Counted from the first letter of the stretch, positions 9,944 through 20,656 are shown. The stretch: 35,265 nucleotides of DNA from Lachnospiraceae bacterium (GCA_024690265.1 JAILCW010000084.1:1-35265), one strand, 5' to 3'. Translations and numbers: made by a program. The notes: generated by a model from the sequence alone, not told the origin.

Positions 9944-10966
9944 ATGAAAGAACAGTTAGAGGCAATCAAAGCAAAAGCTATTGCAGCCATCGAAGCAACG
10001 GATGGCATGGACAAGCTCAATGAAGTTCGTACCGGTATTCTGGGTAAGACCGGCGAGCTGACAGCTGTATTGAAGGGGATGAAGGACGTCTCGCCGGAGG
10101 ATCGCCCGAAGGTTGGCCAGTTAGTGAATGAGACCAGAGAGGCCATTGAGAAGTTACTGGAAGAGAAGAAGGTAGCCTTCGAGGCTGAGGCCCTAAAGCG
10201 CCGTTATGAGTCTGAGAAGGTAGATGTTACAATGCCTGCAGTAAAGCATGAGCAGGGTAACTTACATCCAATTACTCAGGTACGTAATCAGTTGGTTGAT
10301 ATCTTTGGTTCCATGGGATTCGAAGTATACGAGGGTACTGAGATTGAGACCGATTACTATAACTTTACAGCATTGAATACCCCACAAGATCACCCGGCAC
10401 GTGATATGCAGGATACCTTCTACCTGTCTCCAGAGTTCTTGCTTCGTACACAGACTTCTGCAGGTCAGATTCATGTTATGGAGAAGCAGAAGCCACCAAT
10501 CAAGATTATTTCCCCTGGTAAGGTATTCCGTTCTGATGATGATGCCACCCATTCACCAATGTTCTCCCAGATGGAGGGACTGGTTGTAGATAAGGGCATT
10601 ACCCTTTGTGATTTGAAGGGTATGTTGGATGAATTCGTTAAGGAAATCTTTGGTAAGGAGACTACTACACGTCTTCGTCCTTCCTACTTCCCATTTACCG
10701 AGCCATCTGTTGAGGTAGATGTTAGCTGCTTCCAGTGTCACGGCAAGGGTTGCAAGCTTTGCAAGGGTACCGGATGGATTGAGGTTCTTGGTGCCGGTGT
10801 TGTGAACAAGAAGGTATTGGAAGGCTGTGGTATTGATACCAACGAGTACAGCGGTTTTGCATTCGGAATCGGCGTAGAGAGAATCGCTATGTTGAAGTAC
10901 GGCATTAACAACATCAAGTTGTTGTTCGAGTCCGACATGCGTGTCTTAAAGCAGATTAACGACTAA
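9944..10966 (+). CDS. pheS: Phenylalanyl-tRNA synthetase alpha subunit
   Basis: Characteristic [48 protein letters not shown]...[21 protein letters not shown]. Confidence 0.98.
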   Translation: MKEQLEAIKAKAIAAIEATDGMDKLNEVRTGILGKTGELTAVLKGMKDVSPEDRPKVGQLVNETREAIEKLLEEKKVAFEAEALKRRYESEKVDVTMPAVKHEQGNLHPITQVRNQLVDIFGSMGFEVYEGTEIETDYYNFTALNTPQDHPARDMQDTFYLSPEFLLRTQTSAGQIHVMEKQKPPIKIISPGKVFRSDDDATHSPMFSQMEGLVVDKGITLCDLKGMLDEFVKEIFGKETTTRLRPSYFPFTEPSVEVDVSCFQCHGKGCKLCKGTGWIEVLGAGVVNKKVLEGCGIDTNEYSGFAFGIGVERIAMLKYGINNIKLLFESDMRVLKQIND

Positions 10967-10988
10967 TAAGGTAAGGAGGAGAACCGTT

Positions 10989-13409
10989 ATGTTAGCACCA
11001 TTAAGTTGGTTAAAAGAATACGTTGATATTGATGTAACTCCACAGGAGTTAGAAGATAAGTTATTTTCATGTGGTTTCGAAGTTGAGGAGCGTTACGAAG
11101 TAGGTAAGGATATTTCTAACGTGGTTGTAGGTTTGGTTAAGACCTGCGAGGCAATTCCGGACACCCATTTGCATTTGTGCCAGGTAGACGCTGGTAAGGC
11201 TGGCGTTCTTCAGATTTGCTGCGGCGCTGATAATGTTGAGGCTGGTGGCAAGTACCCATTGGCATTGGTTGGAGCTACTGTTTACGCGACTGCCAAGGAT
11301 CATGTTACTATCGAAGGGGTTATGACCATCGGTCAGGGCAAGCTTCGTGGCTATGATTCCTTTGGTATGCTTTGCTCCGGTACTGAGCTTGGTTTGAATG
11401 AAGACTTGTATCCGGGGGCAGGCTACAATGGGCTTTTAGTTCTTCCGGAAGATGCTGAGGTTGGTGCGGATGTGAAGCCAATCCTTGGTTTGGATGATCA
11501 GATTTTTGATATTGCAATCACTGCAAACCGTCCGGACTGCCAGAGCATCTATGGTATCGCCAGAGAAGTTGCTGCAGTTCTTGGTAAGGAGCTCAAGGTT
11601 CCATCCTTGGAGTACACTGAGCATGAAGCGCTTGCTGATAGCTTTTCTGTTTCTGTAGATGCCAAGGACCTTTGCCCTCGTTACTCTGCACACTATGTAT
11701 ATGATGTTAAGATGGGACCTTCCCCAGCGTGGATGAGACGCCGCTTGGCCCTCACCGGAATTGGCTCCATTTCCAACATTGTTGATATTACCAATTATGT
11801 GTTAAAAGAACTGGGACAGCCAATGCACGCATTTGATTATTCTTATCTTGAGGGTGGCAAGATCAATGTTCGTCGAGCCAATAACGGCGAGAAGATCCAG
11901 ACCTTGGATGAGAAGGAATTTGAGCTTACCGACCAGAATCTGGTAATCTGTGATGGCGTGAAGCCAGTTGCACTTGCAGGTATCATGGGTGGTTTGAACT
12001 CTGAGATTAAGGACAACACCACAGCCGTTATGTTTGAGGCTGCTAAGTTTGCTCGTGACAATATCCGTAAGTCTTCCCGTGCCTTGGGACAGGCTTCCGA
12101 TTCTTCTGCACTTTACTCCAAGGGTGTATATGAGTACACCACAGTAATGGCAATGAAGAGAGCATTACACTTAATCGAGGAGCTTGGTTGCGGTACCGTA
12201 TCTTCTTCTCATTTCGAAGATAATACCGGTAACTCCATTGAACCTCATGAGATGAAGGTTAGCATCAACAAGGTCAATGGTGTTCTTGGTATCAAGGTAC
12301 CGGATGAGGATATCGTACGTATCCTGACCAATCTTCAGATGCAGCCAGTTATCAATGGTGATGAGCTGACCTTACAGATTCCTGCATACCGTGAAGATAT
12401 GGAAGATTATCCGGATGTAGCAGAAGAAGTGATTCGTATGTATGGTTATGACCACGTAGAGGGAACATTCATGCCAACGGCTCGTGTGACTATGGGTGGC
12501 TTGAATCTTCGTCAGAAGAACGAGCTTCGTATTAAGAGAGCGCTTTGTGCAGCGGGTGTATATGAAGGTATGCATTATTCCTTCTTCTCTCCAAGCGACT
12601 TAGACTTGATTCGTTTGCCGGAGGATGCAAAGGAACGTCATGCAATCCAGCTCATCAACCCAATCAACGTTGATTTATCCTTGATGAGAACGACCTTGGC
12701 ACCACAGATGTTACGTGCTATGGCAGGAAACCAGAAGAAGGGCATCCTTGAGGGCCGTATCTTTGAGCTGGGTAACATCTTTATTCCTAAGGATTTGCCG
12801 CTGACAGAGTATCCGGATGAGCGTGAGACCATCTGCATCGGTGCCTTCGGCAAGGAAGAAACTTTCTTCACCATGAAGGGTCTTTGCGATGTGGTTGCTG
12901 ATACTTTAGGCGTTACTTTTGAATATTCTGCAGCAGAGAAGACCTTCCTTCATCCATATCAGACTGCAACGATTACCTGCAACGGTGAGGTTGTAGGTTA
13001 TGTTGGTAAGGTATCCTACGAAGTTGCTGACGACTTGGATATGTCCGTTGGCGCATTCGTAGCAGAGCTTGATCTTCGCGTATTGTCTCAGTACTATGGC
13101 AAGCAACAGGTATTCGTACCAATCTCCAAGCATGATGAGGAGAAGAGAGACTTCGCATTCGTGGTAGACAAGAAGATTACGTGCGGTGAGATTGAGAAGT
13201 TAATCTACAATGCATGTGACTACGTAACATCCGTTAAGTTGTTTGACGTATATGAAGGTGGTCAGTTACCTGAAGATAAGAAGAGTATGGCTTTCTCTGT
13301 AGTGTTCACACCAAGAGATGAAAAGATTAAGGGTGAAAAAGTAGAGGGATTTGTTGCTAACATCCTTAAAGATCTTAAGGATAAGCTTGATGCAACCCTG
13401 AGAGCTTAG
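10989..13409 (+). CDS. pheT: Phenylalanyl-tRNA synthetase beta subunit
   Basis: MLAPLSWLKEYVDI..., tRNA-binding domain, B3/B4, B5 and C-terminal anticodon-binding-like region; follows pheS. Confidence 0.98.
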   Translation: MLAPLSWLKEYVDIDVTPQELEDKLFSCGFEVEERYEVGKDISNVVVGLVKTCEAIPDTHLHLCQVDAGKAGVLQICCGADNVEAGGKYPLALVGATVYATAKDHVTIEGVMTIGQGKLRGYDSFGMLCSGTELGLNEDLYPGAGYNGLLVLPEDAEVGADVKPILGLDDQIFDIAITANRPDCQSIYGIAREVAAVLGKELKVPSLEYTEHEALADSFSVSVDAKDLCPRYSAHYVYDVKMGPSPAWMRRRLALTGIGSISNIVDITNYVLKELGQPMHAFDYSYLEGGKINVRRANNGEKIQTLDEKEFELTDQNLVICDGVKPVALAGIMGGLNSEIKDNTTAVMFEAAKFARDNIRKSSRALGQASDSSALYSKGVYEYTTVMAMKRALHLIEELGCGTVSSSHFEDNTGNSIEPHEMKVSINKVNGVLGIKVPDEDIVRILTNLQMQPVINGDELTLQIPAYREDMEDYPDVAEEVIRMYGYDHVEGTFMPTARVTMGGLNLRQKNELRIKRALCAAGVYEGMHYSFFSPSDLDLIRLPEDAKERHAIQLINPINVDLSLMRTTLAPQMLRAMAGNQKKGILEGRIFELGNIFIPKDLPLTEYPDERETICIGAFGKEETFFTMKGLCDVVADTLGVTFEYSAAEKTFLHPYQTATITCNGEVVGYVGKVSYEVADDLDMSVGAFVAELDLRVLSQYYGKQQVFVPISKHDEEKRDFAFVVDKKITCGEIEKLIYNACDYVTSVKLFDVYEGGQLPEDKKSMAFSVVFTPRDEKIKGEKVEGFVANILKDLKDKLDATLRA

Positions 13410-13426
13410 TTTGCTAACTTAGTGGC

Positions 13427-13580
13427 CCCACCCTTGCGGTGATGCCCGTTCTTTCCCGAGACACGCTCTCGCTCTGCCTCGCACGCAGCGGACACTAAGC
13501 AAGCGAAGCTTGCAAGTGCCGGCGGCTCAACAAGGTCTCTACGGAAAGAAGGACATCCACCTTGCGGGTGGGGATTTTTA
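13427..13580 (+). repeat. Long nested inverted repeat / terminator between pheT and queA
   Basis: Outer arms CCCCACCCTTGCGGTGATGCCCGTTCTTTCCCGAGAC (13427-13462) and GTCTCTACGGAAAGAAGGACATCCACCTTGCGGGTGGGG (13535-13573), imperfectly complementary; inner GCAAGC-GAA-GCTTGC (13499-13513); ATTTTTA follows. Confidence 0.75.
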
Positions 13581-13598
13581 TTAGATTGGAATTAGATT

Positions 13599-14720
13599 AT
13601 GGATCATATTTATGATGTAAAAGATTATGATTACGAGTTACCGGAAGAGTTGATTGCTCAGGATCCGTTGGAGGATAGAACTAGTTCTAGACTTATGGTT
13701 TTGAATAAGAATTCTGGTGAAGTGAGCCACCATCACTTTTATGACATTAAGAATTACCTCAAGCCTGGTGATTGCCTTGTATTGAATAATACAAAGGTAA
13801 TTCCAGCTAGACTATACGGTGTGAAAGAGGATACTGGTGCAGCAATCGAGATTTTGCTCTTAAAGCGTGAAGAGGATGCCGTTTGGGAGTGCTTGGTTCG
13901 TCCTGGTAAGAAGTGCCGCGTTGGTGCGAAGATTTCCTTTGGTGATGGATTGCTTCATGGTGAGATCATTGAAGTATTGGATGATGGCAACCGCAAGATT
14001 CAGTTTACCTATGAGGGTATCTTCGAGGAAATCTTAGATCAGTTGGGTGAGATGCCGTTACCACCTTATATTACTCATAAGCTTCAGGACAAGAATCGTT
14101 ATCAGACGGTCTATGCCAAGTATGATGGTTCTGCGGCTGCGCCTACTGCTGGTTTGCATTTTACCAAGGAACTATTGGAAGAAGTGAAGGCTATGGGCGT
14201 AAAGATTGCAGAAGTAACCTTGCACGTTGGCCTGGGTACCTTCCGTCCGGTGAAGGTGGACAACATCTTAGAACATCACATGCACTCCGAGTATTATCAG
14301 ATTAGTCAGGAGGCTTGTGATATCATCAACGAGACGAGAGCGAATGGTGGTCGCGTCATCTCCGTTGGTACCACCAGTACCAGAACCTTGGAGTCTGTTG
14401 CTAATGCTATCATGGGCAATGCCAAGGGACTGGTGAACTCCGATGCAGAGGCCAAGCCGGCAGAGTTCATTGAGGTGAATGGCAAGAAGTATGTGAAGTT
14501 AATGCCTCAGACCGGTTGGACGGAGATCTTCATCTATCCGGGCTATGAGTTCCGGGTTATTGATGGACTTATTACCAATTTCCATTTGCCGGAGTCTACC
14601 TTGATTATGCTGGTGTCTGCACTGGCTGGTCGCGAGCATGTATTGGCTGCTTACGAGAAGGCTGTAGAAGAGCGATATCGCTTCTTCTCCTTCGGCGATG
14701 CTATGTTTATCGAACCATAA
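13599..14720 (+). CDS. queA: S-adenosylmethionine:tRNA ribosyltransferase-isomerase
   Basis: [27 protein letters not shown]...[18 protein letters not shown]...[10 protein letters not shown]...[13 protein letters not shown]. Confidence 0.98.
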   Translation: MDHIYDVKDYDYELPEELIAQDPLEDRTSSRLMVLNKNSGEVSHHHFYDIKNYLKPGDCLVLNNTKVIPARLYGVKEDTGAAIEILLLKREEDAVWECLVRPGKKCRVGAKISFGDGLLHGEIIEVLDDGNRKIQFTYEGIFEEILDQLGEMPLPPYITHKLQDKNRYQTVYAKYDGSAAAPTAGLHFTKELLEEVKAMGVKIAEVTLHVGLGTFRPVKVDNILEHHMHSEYYQISQEACDIINETRANGGRVISVGTTSTRTLESVANAIMGNAKGLVNSDAEAKPAEFIEVNGKKYVKLMPQTGWTEIFIYPGYEFRVIDGLITNFHLPESTLIMLVSALAGREHVLAAYEKAVEERYRFFSFGDAMFIEP

Positions 14721-14821
14721 TTGTTGGATTTCGAACAATTTAACAATTATGTTTGAATTTGGCCATTTTTCATGTTAACCTACAGAAGTAGCTGAATTTG
14801 ACTGACTAGATGAGGGGAAAC

Positions 14822-16078
14822 ATGGAAAAAGGGATTACTACAAACAAACTTTGGACACACGACTTTACAATCATTACCTTTGGTAGTTTGATTTCTATGC
14901 TGGGAAATGCCATGTCTGGCTTTGCCATGAGCCTGATGGTTCTGGATTTCTCGGGATCGACGTTGCTTTATGCACTTTATTTGGCTTCTTATACAGTACC
15001 ACAGTTGGTGGTACCAATCTTTTCCGGGGCGGTTCTTGACCGCTTTTCTCGGAAGAAGACCATCTATACACTGGATTTCTGCTCGGCGGGACTATATCTG
15101 CTGCTGGCGGTTATCCTGTGGAGAGGTTGGTTTTCCTTCCCATTATTCCTTGCATATTCGGTAATACTTGGCTCCATTCAGAGTACCTATATGGTGGCTT
15201 ATGACAGCTTTTATCCGATGTTAATTACGGAGGGTAACTATCAGAAAGCCTATTCGATTGCCGGTTTTTTGGAGAATATGTCGTTCTTTATGATTCCGAT
15301 AGCGACATTCTTATACAAGATGGTTGGAATTACACCGCTTCTGGTATTTGATGCGGCCAGCTTCCTGATTGTAGCTATTATGGAGACACGTATTCGTGCA
15401 GGAGAGGACTACATTGAGAAACAGAAGGCTACCAGAAGAGAAGATGTCCGTTATGGCAAGCAGGTGCTCATTGATTTAAGAGAAGGATTTGACTACTTGT
15501 TGGGAGAACGGGGGCTGTTGGCCATTACCGCCTACTTCTTCTTTTCTTTTATCTCCACGGGAGTGACGGAAGTGATTGGTCTTCCATACTTTAAGGAAAA
15601 CTATCACAACGGAGAATACGTCTACATGCTGGTGTGGGGCATGTCCGTGGTGGGACGAGGCATTGGAGGACTTATTCATTACAAGTTCAAGCTGCCGGCC
15701 AATATGCGATATACCATAGCGCTGATAGTATATGTCTCTGTTAGTTTGTTAGAAGGCTTCTACCTGTTTGTACCGGTTCCGGTGATGATGTTGTTTTTGT
15801 TTGGCAACGGTATCTTGGGCGTGACCAGTTATACCATTCGTATCTCTGCAACCCAAAGCTACGTTCCGGATGAGAAGAAGGGACGCTATAATGGTGTATT
15901 TAACATGTTAGCCAGCGGCGGAATGTTGCTGGGCCAGCTGGTTGCCGGAGGACTAACGGTGGTGATGCCGGAGCGTATCGTCCTTATGGTTGCAATGCTT
16001 GTTACTGCAACTATGGCAGTGGTGATTATCGGTGGAAACAAGAAGGCGGTATCAGAGATTTATAACCGCAAGATGTAG
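14822..16078 (+). CDS. MFS transporter
   Basis: 12-TM-like hydrophobic profile; FSGAVLDRFSRKKTIYTLDF motif; ATG 14822 preferred over 14810 because of the GAGGGG RBS. Confidence 0.85.
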   Translation: MEKGITTNKLWTHDFTIITFGSLISMLGNAMSGFAMSLMVLDFSGSTLLYALYLASYTVPQLVVPIFSGAVLDRFSRKKTIYTLDFCSAGLYLLLAVILWRGWFSFPLFLAYSVILGSIQSTYMVAYDSFYPMLITEGNYQKAYSIAGFLENMSFFMIPIATFLYKMVGITPLLVFDAASFLIVAIMETRIRAGEDYIEKQKATRREDVRYGKQVLIDLREGFDYLLGERGLLAITAYFFFSFISTGVTEVIGLPYFKENYHNGEYVYMLVWGMSVVGRGIGGLIHYKFKLPANMRYTIALIVYVSVSLLEGFYLFVPVPVMMLFLFGNGILGVTSYTIRISATQSYVPDEKKGRYNGVFNMLASGGMLLGQLVAGGLTVVMPERIVLMVAMLVTATMAVVIIGGNKKAVSEIYNRKM

Positions 16079-16171
16079 TACGAAAAATGTGGAATACTCC
16101 TTTTTATTTCCACTATATTGTGCTAGAATCAAGCTAAACATGTTGTTTTATACATTTCAGGGGGTTTTTCT

Positions 16172-16519
16172 ATGGAGGAGAAGAGAAAGAACAAACGAAC
16201 CGATTTACAAGTAACGGCGGAGTTGTCAGTTATTAGTACCAATGGAGAGACTCGAATCGTCCATGCGGAAGTGACCGATTTGTCCCCGACGGGAATTGGT
16301 TTCACTTGTGACGAAGCCTTGGAAATCGGTGAAGTGTACAAGACAAAACTCAAGATTTGGACCGGCGAGACGATTCCGGCAATCCTTAAGGTTGTCCGTG
16401 CGAATGTTTCCGTAGAATACAACATTTACGGCGGTATCTTTGTCGGTATGGAGAATAGTGATATCCTGCGTATTCAGGTATATCAGATGTTTTCCGGTGA
16501 AACGAATGAGGAGGCATAA
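16172..16519 (+). CDS. PilZ domain protein
   Basis: EEKRKNKRTDLQVTAELSV...VTDLSPTGIGFTCDEALEIGE matches the RxxxR...D/NxSxxG PilZ pattern. Confidence 0.8.
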   Translation: MEEKRKNKRTDLQVTAELSVISTNGETRIVHAEVTDLSPTGIGFTCDEALEIGEVYKTKLKIWTGETIPAILKVVRANVSVEYNIYGGIFVGMENSDILRIQVYQMFSGETNEEA

Positions 16520-16527
16520 TTTCTAGC

Positions 16528-17400
16528 ATGAGCGAGCAGAGTATTCTTTTCCCGAACCTGCACATTACGCTGGAACATGTGGGAAAGAATATTACCATCG
16601 GCGGTTTCTCTATTGCTTTTTATGGCATTATTATCGCTTGCGGAATGATTCTTGCGATGTTCCTGTTGTTGCACGAGGCAAAGCGGGTATCTATTTCGGA
16701 GAATGATATGATGGATGTGTTCCTGTTTGCCATTGTGTTTGGTATTGTGGGAGCGCGGCTTTACTATGTGCTTTTTTCCTGGGAACAGTACCGCAACAAT
16801 CTGATTTCCATTTTCTTCCTGCGTCAGGGCGGATTGGCGATTTATGGTGGCGTCATCGGTGGCGTTCTAGCGATTCTTGGAGTATGCAGATTCAAGAAGC
16901 TCAATTTCTGGAAGGTCATAGACTTGGCGGCTATGGGCGTCTTAGTGGGGCAGATTTGCGGTCGTTGGGGCAATTTCTTTAACCGCGAAGTGTTCGGCGG
17001 CTATACCAACGGCTTATTTGCTATGGGTCTACCTCTTACGGCGATTCGTTCTTTGGATGATGTAACTCCGGAGATGATGCAGAATTTGTTGGAGGTGGAT
17101 GGGGTGCAGTTTATCCTGGTACACCCGACGTTTTTGTATGAATCACTTTGGAATCTTGGGGTACTACTGTTTATTCTTTGGTATCGCAAGCGCCAGAAGT
17201 TCTACGGCGAATTGTTTGCTCTTTACCTGATGCTGTATGGTATTGGCAGATTCTGGATTGAGGGCATTCGTACCGATCAGTTAAAGCTGATTGGAACATC
17301 CATTCCGGTTTCTCAGGTAGTTGCAGTAGCGATGGTTTTATTTGCTATTGTCTATATGGTCTATATGCGCCGTACCCACAAGCAGGATATTGCACACTAA
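16528..17400 (+). CDS. lgt: Prolipoprotein diacylglyceryl transferase
   Basis: ARLYYVLFSWEQY...GGLAIYGGVIGG...ICGRWGNFFNREVFGG...HPTFLYESLWNLG. Confidence 0.97.
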   Translation: MSEQSILFPNLHITLEHVGKNITIGGFSIAFYGIIIACGMILAMFLLLHEAKRVSISENDMMDVFLFAIVFGIVGARLYYVLFSWEQYRNNLISIFFLRQGGLAIYGGVIGGVLAILGVCRFKKLNFWKVIDLAAMGVLVGQICGRWGNFFNREVFGGYTNGLFAMGLPLTAIRSLDDVTPEMMQNLLEVDGVQFILVHPTFLYESLWNLGVLLFILWYRKRQKFYGELFALYLMLYGIGRFWIEGIRTDQLKLIGTSIPVSQVVAVAMVLFAIVYMVYMRRTHKQDIAH

Positions 17401-17414
17401 TATGATGAATGTTA

Positions 17415-17443
17415 GAGTTACGCGTTTTTGCGTAACTCTTTTC
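17415..17443 (+). terminator. Intrinsic terminator after lgt
   Basis: GAGTTACGC/GCGTAACTC stem followed by TTTTC. Confidence 0.8.
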
Positions 17444-17468
17444 TAACTAAGGAAAGATTGAGAGTTTT

Positions 17469-18866
17469 ATGGTTTTTAGTTCAGCGATTTTCTTATTCGG
17501 TTTTTTGCCCATTGTTTTTTTGTTGAACTGGGTAATTCCTTCCAAGTACTCAAATGTTCTTTTGCTCCTTGCCAGTTTATTGTTTTATGCCTGGGGCGAA
17601 CCGGTGATGGTGCTACTGATGGTGGTATCGATTTTACTGAACTGGGGAGTTGGTTTGTTGCTTACAAGATATGAGGGGCGACTGCGTGGCGGGATTCTTG
17701 CAGCCGGTATCGTGGCTGACTTGGGCTTGCTGGGATATTACAAGTATGCGGGATTTTTGGCTCGTAGCTTGAATGCTATTGTGCACCGTGAGTTGATTAC
17801 GGTTCCACAGATTGCGTTGCCTATTGGTATTTCTTTTTTTACGTTCCAGGCCATGTCCTACATTATCGATGTTTACCGAAGAAATACCGAGGCGTCTAAG
17901 TGTCTGGTGAATGTGGCACTTTACATTTCCTTCTTCCCACAGCTGATTGCGGGACCTATTGTAAAGTATCGGGATATTAATGAGCAGATTGTGAATCGTT
18001 CCGTCACGTGGAGAGATACTTCTGCGGGATTCAAACGATTTATCTATGGACTGGGCAAGAAGGTTCTAATTGCTAATGTGCTTGGTAGTTGTGTAGATAC
18101 AGTTTTTGCATACGATGTTTCCATGATTGACTGGAAAACGGCTTGGGTTGCTTCTTTGGCCTACAGTTTGCAGATTTACTTTGACTTTTCCGGTTATTCA
18201 GATATGGCCATTGGTTTGGGCCGGATGTTTGGATTTGTGATTCCGGAGAACTTCCGTTACCCATATCTGTCTCGTTCCATTACGGAGTTTTGGCGCAGAT
18301 GGCATATTTCACTTGGCTCCTGGTTCCGGGAATACGTCTACATTCCTCTTGGCGGTAATCGAAGAGGGGGGATGAGAACCTATGTGAACTTGGGCATAGT
18401 ATTCCTGTTAACCGGCTTGTGGCATGGAGCCAATGTTTCCTTTATTCTATGGGGCATTTATCACGGATTCTTTATAGTACTTGAACGTGCAGGCCTGAAG
18501 AAGTACTTGGAGCGTGTTCCTGTGGTGGCAGTTCTCTATACGGATTTGGTGGTGAACTTTGGCTGGGTGCTGTTTCGTGCCAATGATACGGCCAAGGGCC
18601 TTGGAATGATTGGGCAGATGATTCTTCCATGGCGTCAGCCGGTTGTGCCGATCTTTTCCTGGAATTATATGCAGATGAAGGGATGGTGCATGCTGATTAT
18701 TGGTGCTATTGGCATGGGCTTGCTACAACGTTTTGTTCCGAGCAAGCTTCGGGATAGATGGAATGGATCCGTTATTGAGGCGGTTTATTGCACCATCATT
18801 CTGATATTGAGCATCGCCTCCATTGCCAGCAATACTTACAACCCGTTTATTTATTATCAGTTTTAG
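17469..18866 (+). CDS. MBOAT family O-acyltransferase (AlgI/DltB-like)
   Basis: MVFSSAIFLFGFLPIVFLLNWVIP...LPIGISFFTFQAMSYIIDVYR...SITEFWRRWHISLGSWFREYVYIPLGGNR...LTGLWHGANVSFILWGIYHG. Confidence 0.95.
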   Translation: MVFSSAIFLFGFLPIVFLLNWVIPSKYSNVLLLLASLLFYAWGEPVMVLLMVVSILLNWGVGLLLTRYEGRLRGGILAAGIVADLGLLGYYKYAGFLARSLNAIVHRELITVPQIALPIGISFFTFQAMSYIIDVYRRNTEASKCLVNVALYISFFPQLIAGPIVKYRDINEQIVNRSVTWRDTSAGFKRFIYGLGKKVLIANVLGSCVDTVFAYDVSMIDWKTAWVASLAYSLQIYFDFSGYSDMAIGLGRMFGFVIPENFRYPYLSRSITEFWRRWHISLGSWFREYVYIPLGGNRRGGMRTYVNLGIVFLLTGLWHGANVSFILWGIYHGFFIVLERAGLKKYLERVPVVAVLYTDLVVNFGWVLFRANDTAKGLGMIGQMILPWRQPVVPIFSWNYMQMKGWCMLIIGAIGMGLLQRFVPSKLRDRWNGSVIEAVYCTIILILSIASIASNTYNPFIYYQF

Positions 18867-18876
18867 GAGATAACTT

Positions 18877-20004
18877 TTGAAAAATAAGGAAACCGGTGCA
18901 AAGATTATCTTCGGTGTTTTTCTTGCAGTGATTTGTTTCTCTTGGGTTTGGTGGTTGGTTTTCCAACGTTTTACGGATACCACCAATTACGAAAACAGAG
19001 AACTGGCTGCAGCTCCGAGTCTATCCTTGGAGTCTTACACAACCTTTGCATCCGACTTTACGGACTATTTTAATGATCGCATTCCTTTTCGAAATGCCCT
19101 CATTCGACTAAACAATAGCATTGACTACTTTGTGGCAAATCAATCCTCCAATCCCAATGTAATTAAGGGAGAGGATGGGTGGCTGTTCTATACCGACCCG
19201 GATCAAGGTGATTCCCTTGGGGCATACCAGGGGATGAACCTTTATACGGAAGATGAACTGGCAATCATCGCAGCGAATTGTGTTGCCCAGAAGGACTTTT
19301 TGGCTGCCCAAGGCAAGGAATTCGTCCTTTTTATTGCGCCAAACAAGATGCGAGTCTACAGCGAATATATGCCGCTGATGTATGGTGAGTCGGCAGATTT
19401 ATATCCGGCCTTACAGGTATACGAATATTTGAAATCCAACACCGATGTTAGAGTGGTATACCCGAATGAAGCGTTGATAGATGCTAAGTCCATGGTTTCG
19501 GAAAACCTATATTTTCATACCGACACCCACTGGAATCAGATTGGTGCCTACGTTGGTGCGCGAGAGCTTCTTACAGAGCTGGGTGTGGATATTCCAGCCG
19601 TCAATGATTCGGCATTATCCATCATGCCCTTATCGGATTACTACGGCGATCTGGCCAATATGCTGGGGCTTGGCCATGAGCTGCAGGGCAGTGATTATGT
19701 TTACCACGTGGAAGGCTACGACCTCCACAATTGCGAGATTCTAACCCAGAACCCATTTGGACGCAGTGCGTATCACAGCAGTGGTGGCGATCCCCGTAGC
19801 TGCTATATGATTTGCGATTCCTATGGACCGTACATGTCAGAATACATCGGAAGCCAATTCTCCGACACAGTGGTTCAATACGCTAACAGTTTTGATTATG
19901 CGGACCTATCCTCCGGCAACCCTGACATCGTTGTCTATGAAGTGGTGGAGCGATTCGTGGAGCGACTGGCCACTTTTTCTATTGAAAACTCTAATGTTAA
20001 CTAA
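18877..20004 (+). CDS. DHHW / AlgX-AlgJ-like exported acetylation partner protein (TTG start)
   Basis: Signal-anchor N-terminus; GEDGWLFYTDPDQGDSLGAYQG...FHTDTHWNQIGAYVGARELL...YMICDSYGPYMSEYI; adjacent to the MBOAT gene. Confidence 0.88.
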   Translation: MKNKETGAKIIFGVFLAVICFSWVWWLVFQRFTDTTNYENRELAAAPSLSLESYTTFASDFTDYFNDRIPFRNALIRLNNSIDYFVANQSSNPNVIKGEDGWLFYTDPDQGDSLGAYQGMNLYTEDELAIIAANCVAQKDFLAAQGKEFVLFIAPNKMRVYSEYMPLMYGESADLYPALQVYEYLKSNTDVRVVYPNEALIDAKSMVSENLYFHTDTHWNQIGAYVGARELLTELGVDIPAVNDSALSIMPLSDYYGDLANMLGLGHELQGSDYVYHVEGYDLHNCEILTQNPFGRSAYHSSGGDPRSCYMICDSYGPYMSEYIGSQFSDTVVQYANSFDYADLSSGNPDIVVYEVVERFVERLATFSIENSNVN

Positions 20005-20012
20005 TTTATGAG

Positions 20013-20041
20013 GACACCTCCTGATGGAGGTGTCTTTTTTG
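20013..20041 (+). terminator. Intrinsic terminator after the DHHW gene
   Basis: GACACCTCC/GGAGGTGTC stem followed by TTTTTT. Confidence 0.9.
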
Positions 20042-20148
20042 TGCCATAATTTGTGGGATGACACTCCACCTAGCCCCACCACGAGAAAATGGCGTAAAAT
20101 CAACGAAAAGTCCTTGCAATTAGCGCAAAAGGGGGGTAAAATGTAATC

Positions 20149-20189
20149 AAAGGTGGGGGAAAGTGGTTAATAATGGAGCAAAGTGGTAC
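20149..20189 (+). promoter_or_regulatory. Putative MraZ-binding repeat array upstream of mraZ
   Basis: [G/A]TGG cores begin at 20153, 20163, 20173 and 20183, exactly 10 bp apart (AAAGGTGGGGG, AAAGTGGTTA, ATAATGGAGC, AAAGTGGTAC). Confidence 0.7.
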
Positions 20190-20224
20190 GATATATACCA
20201 CAGGAGAAAGGAGGTGTTCTGCAG

Positions 20225-20656
20225 ATGTTCATGGGCGAGTACAGCCACAGCATAGATGCCAAGGGCAGATTGATTATGCCGGCAAAGTATCGTGAGCAGT
20301 TGGGAAGCGAGTTTGTCGTGACCAAGGGCTTGGATGGATGCTTGTTTGTATATCCCCAGGAAGAGTGGCAGAGCATCGAGACAAAGTTCCGTGAGGTACC
20401 GCTGACCACCAAGGACGCACGTAAGTTTTCACGATTCTTCTTTGCAGGCGCAGCAAGTTGCGAGCTTGATAAGCAGGGACGAATCTTACTGCCTTCAGTG
20501 TTGCGTGAGTTCGCTGGATTAGAAAAGGATGTAGTTTTGGTTGGTGTGCTGAATCGAATCGAGATTTGGGACAAGACCAAGTGGGAAGAGACCAGTGGCT
20601 ATGACGACATGGATGAGATTGCAGAACATATGGCAGATCTGGGACTGAGCATTTAA
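20225..20656 (+). CDS. mraZ: Transcriptional regulator MraZ
   Basis: [27 protein letters not shown]...[24 protein letters not shown] 20225 behind GAAAGGAGGTG RBS preferred over ORF start 20183. Confidence 0.97.
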   Translation: MFMGEYSHSIDAKGRLIMPAKYREQLGSEFVVTKGLDGCLFVYPQEEWQSIETKFREVPLTTKDARKFSRFFFAGAASCELDKQGRILLPSVLREFAGLEKDVVLVGVLNRIEIWDKTKWEETSGYDDMDEIAEHMADLGLSI

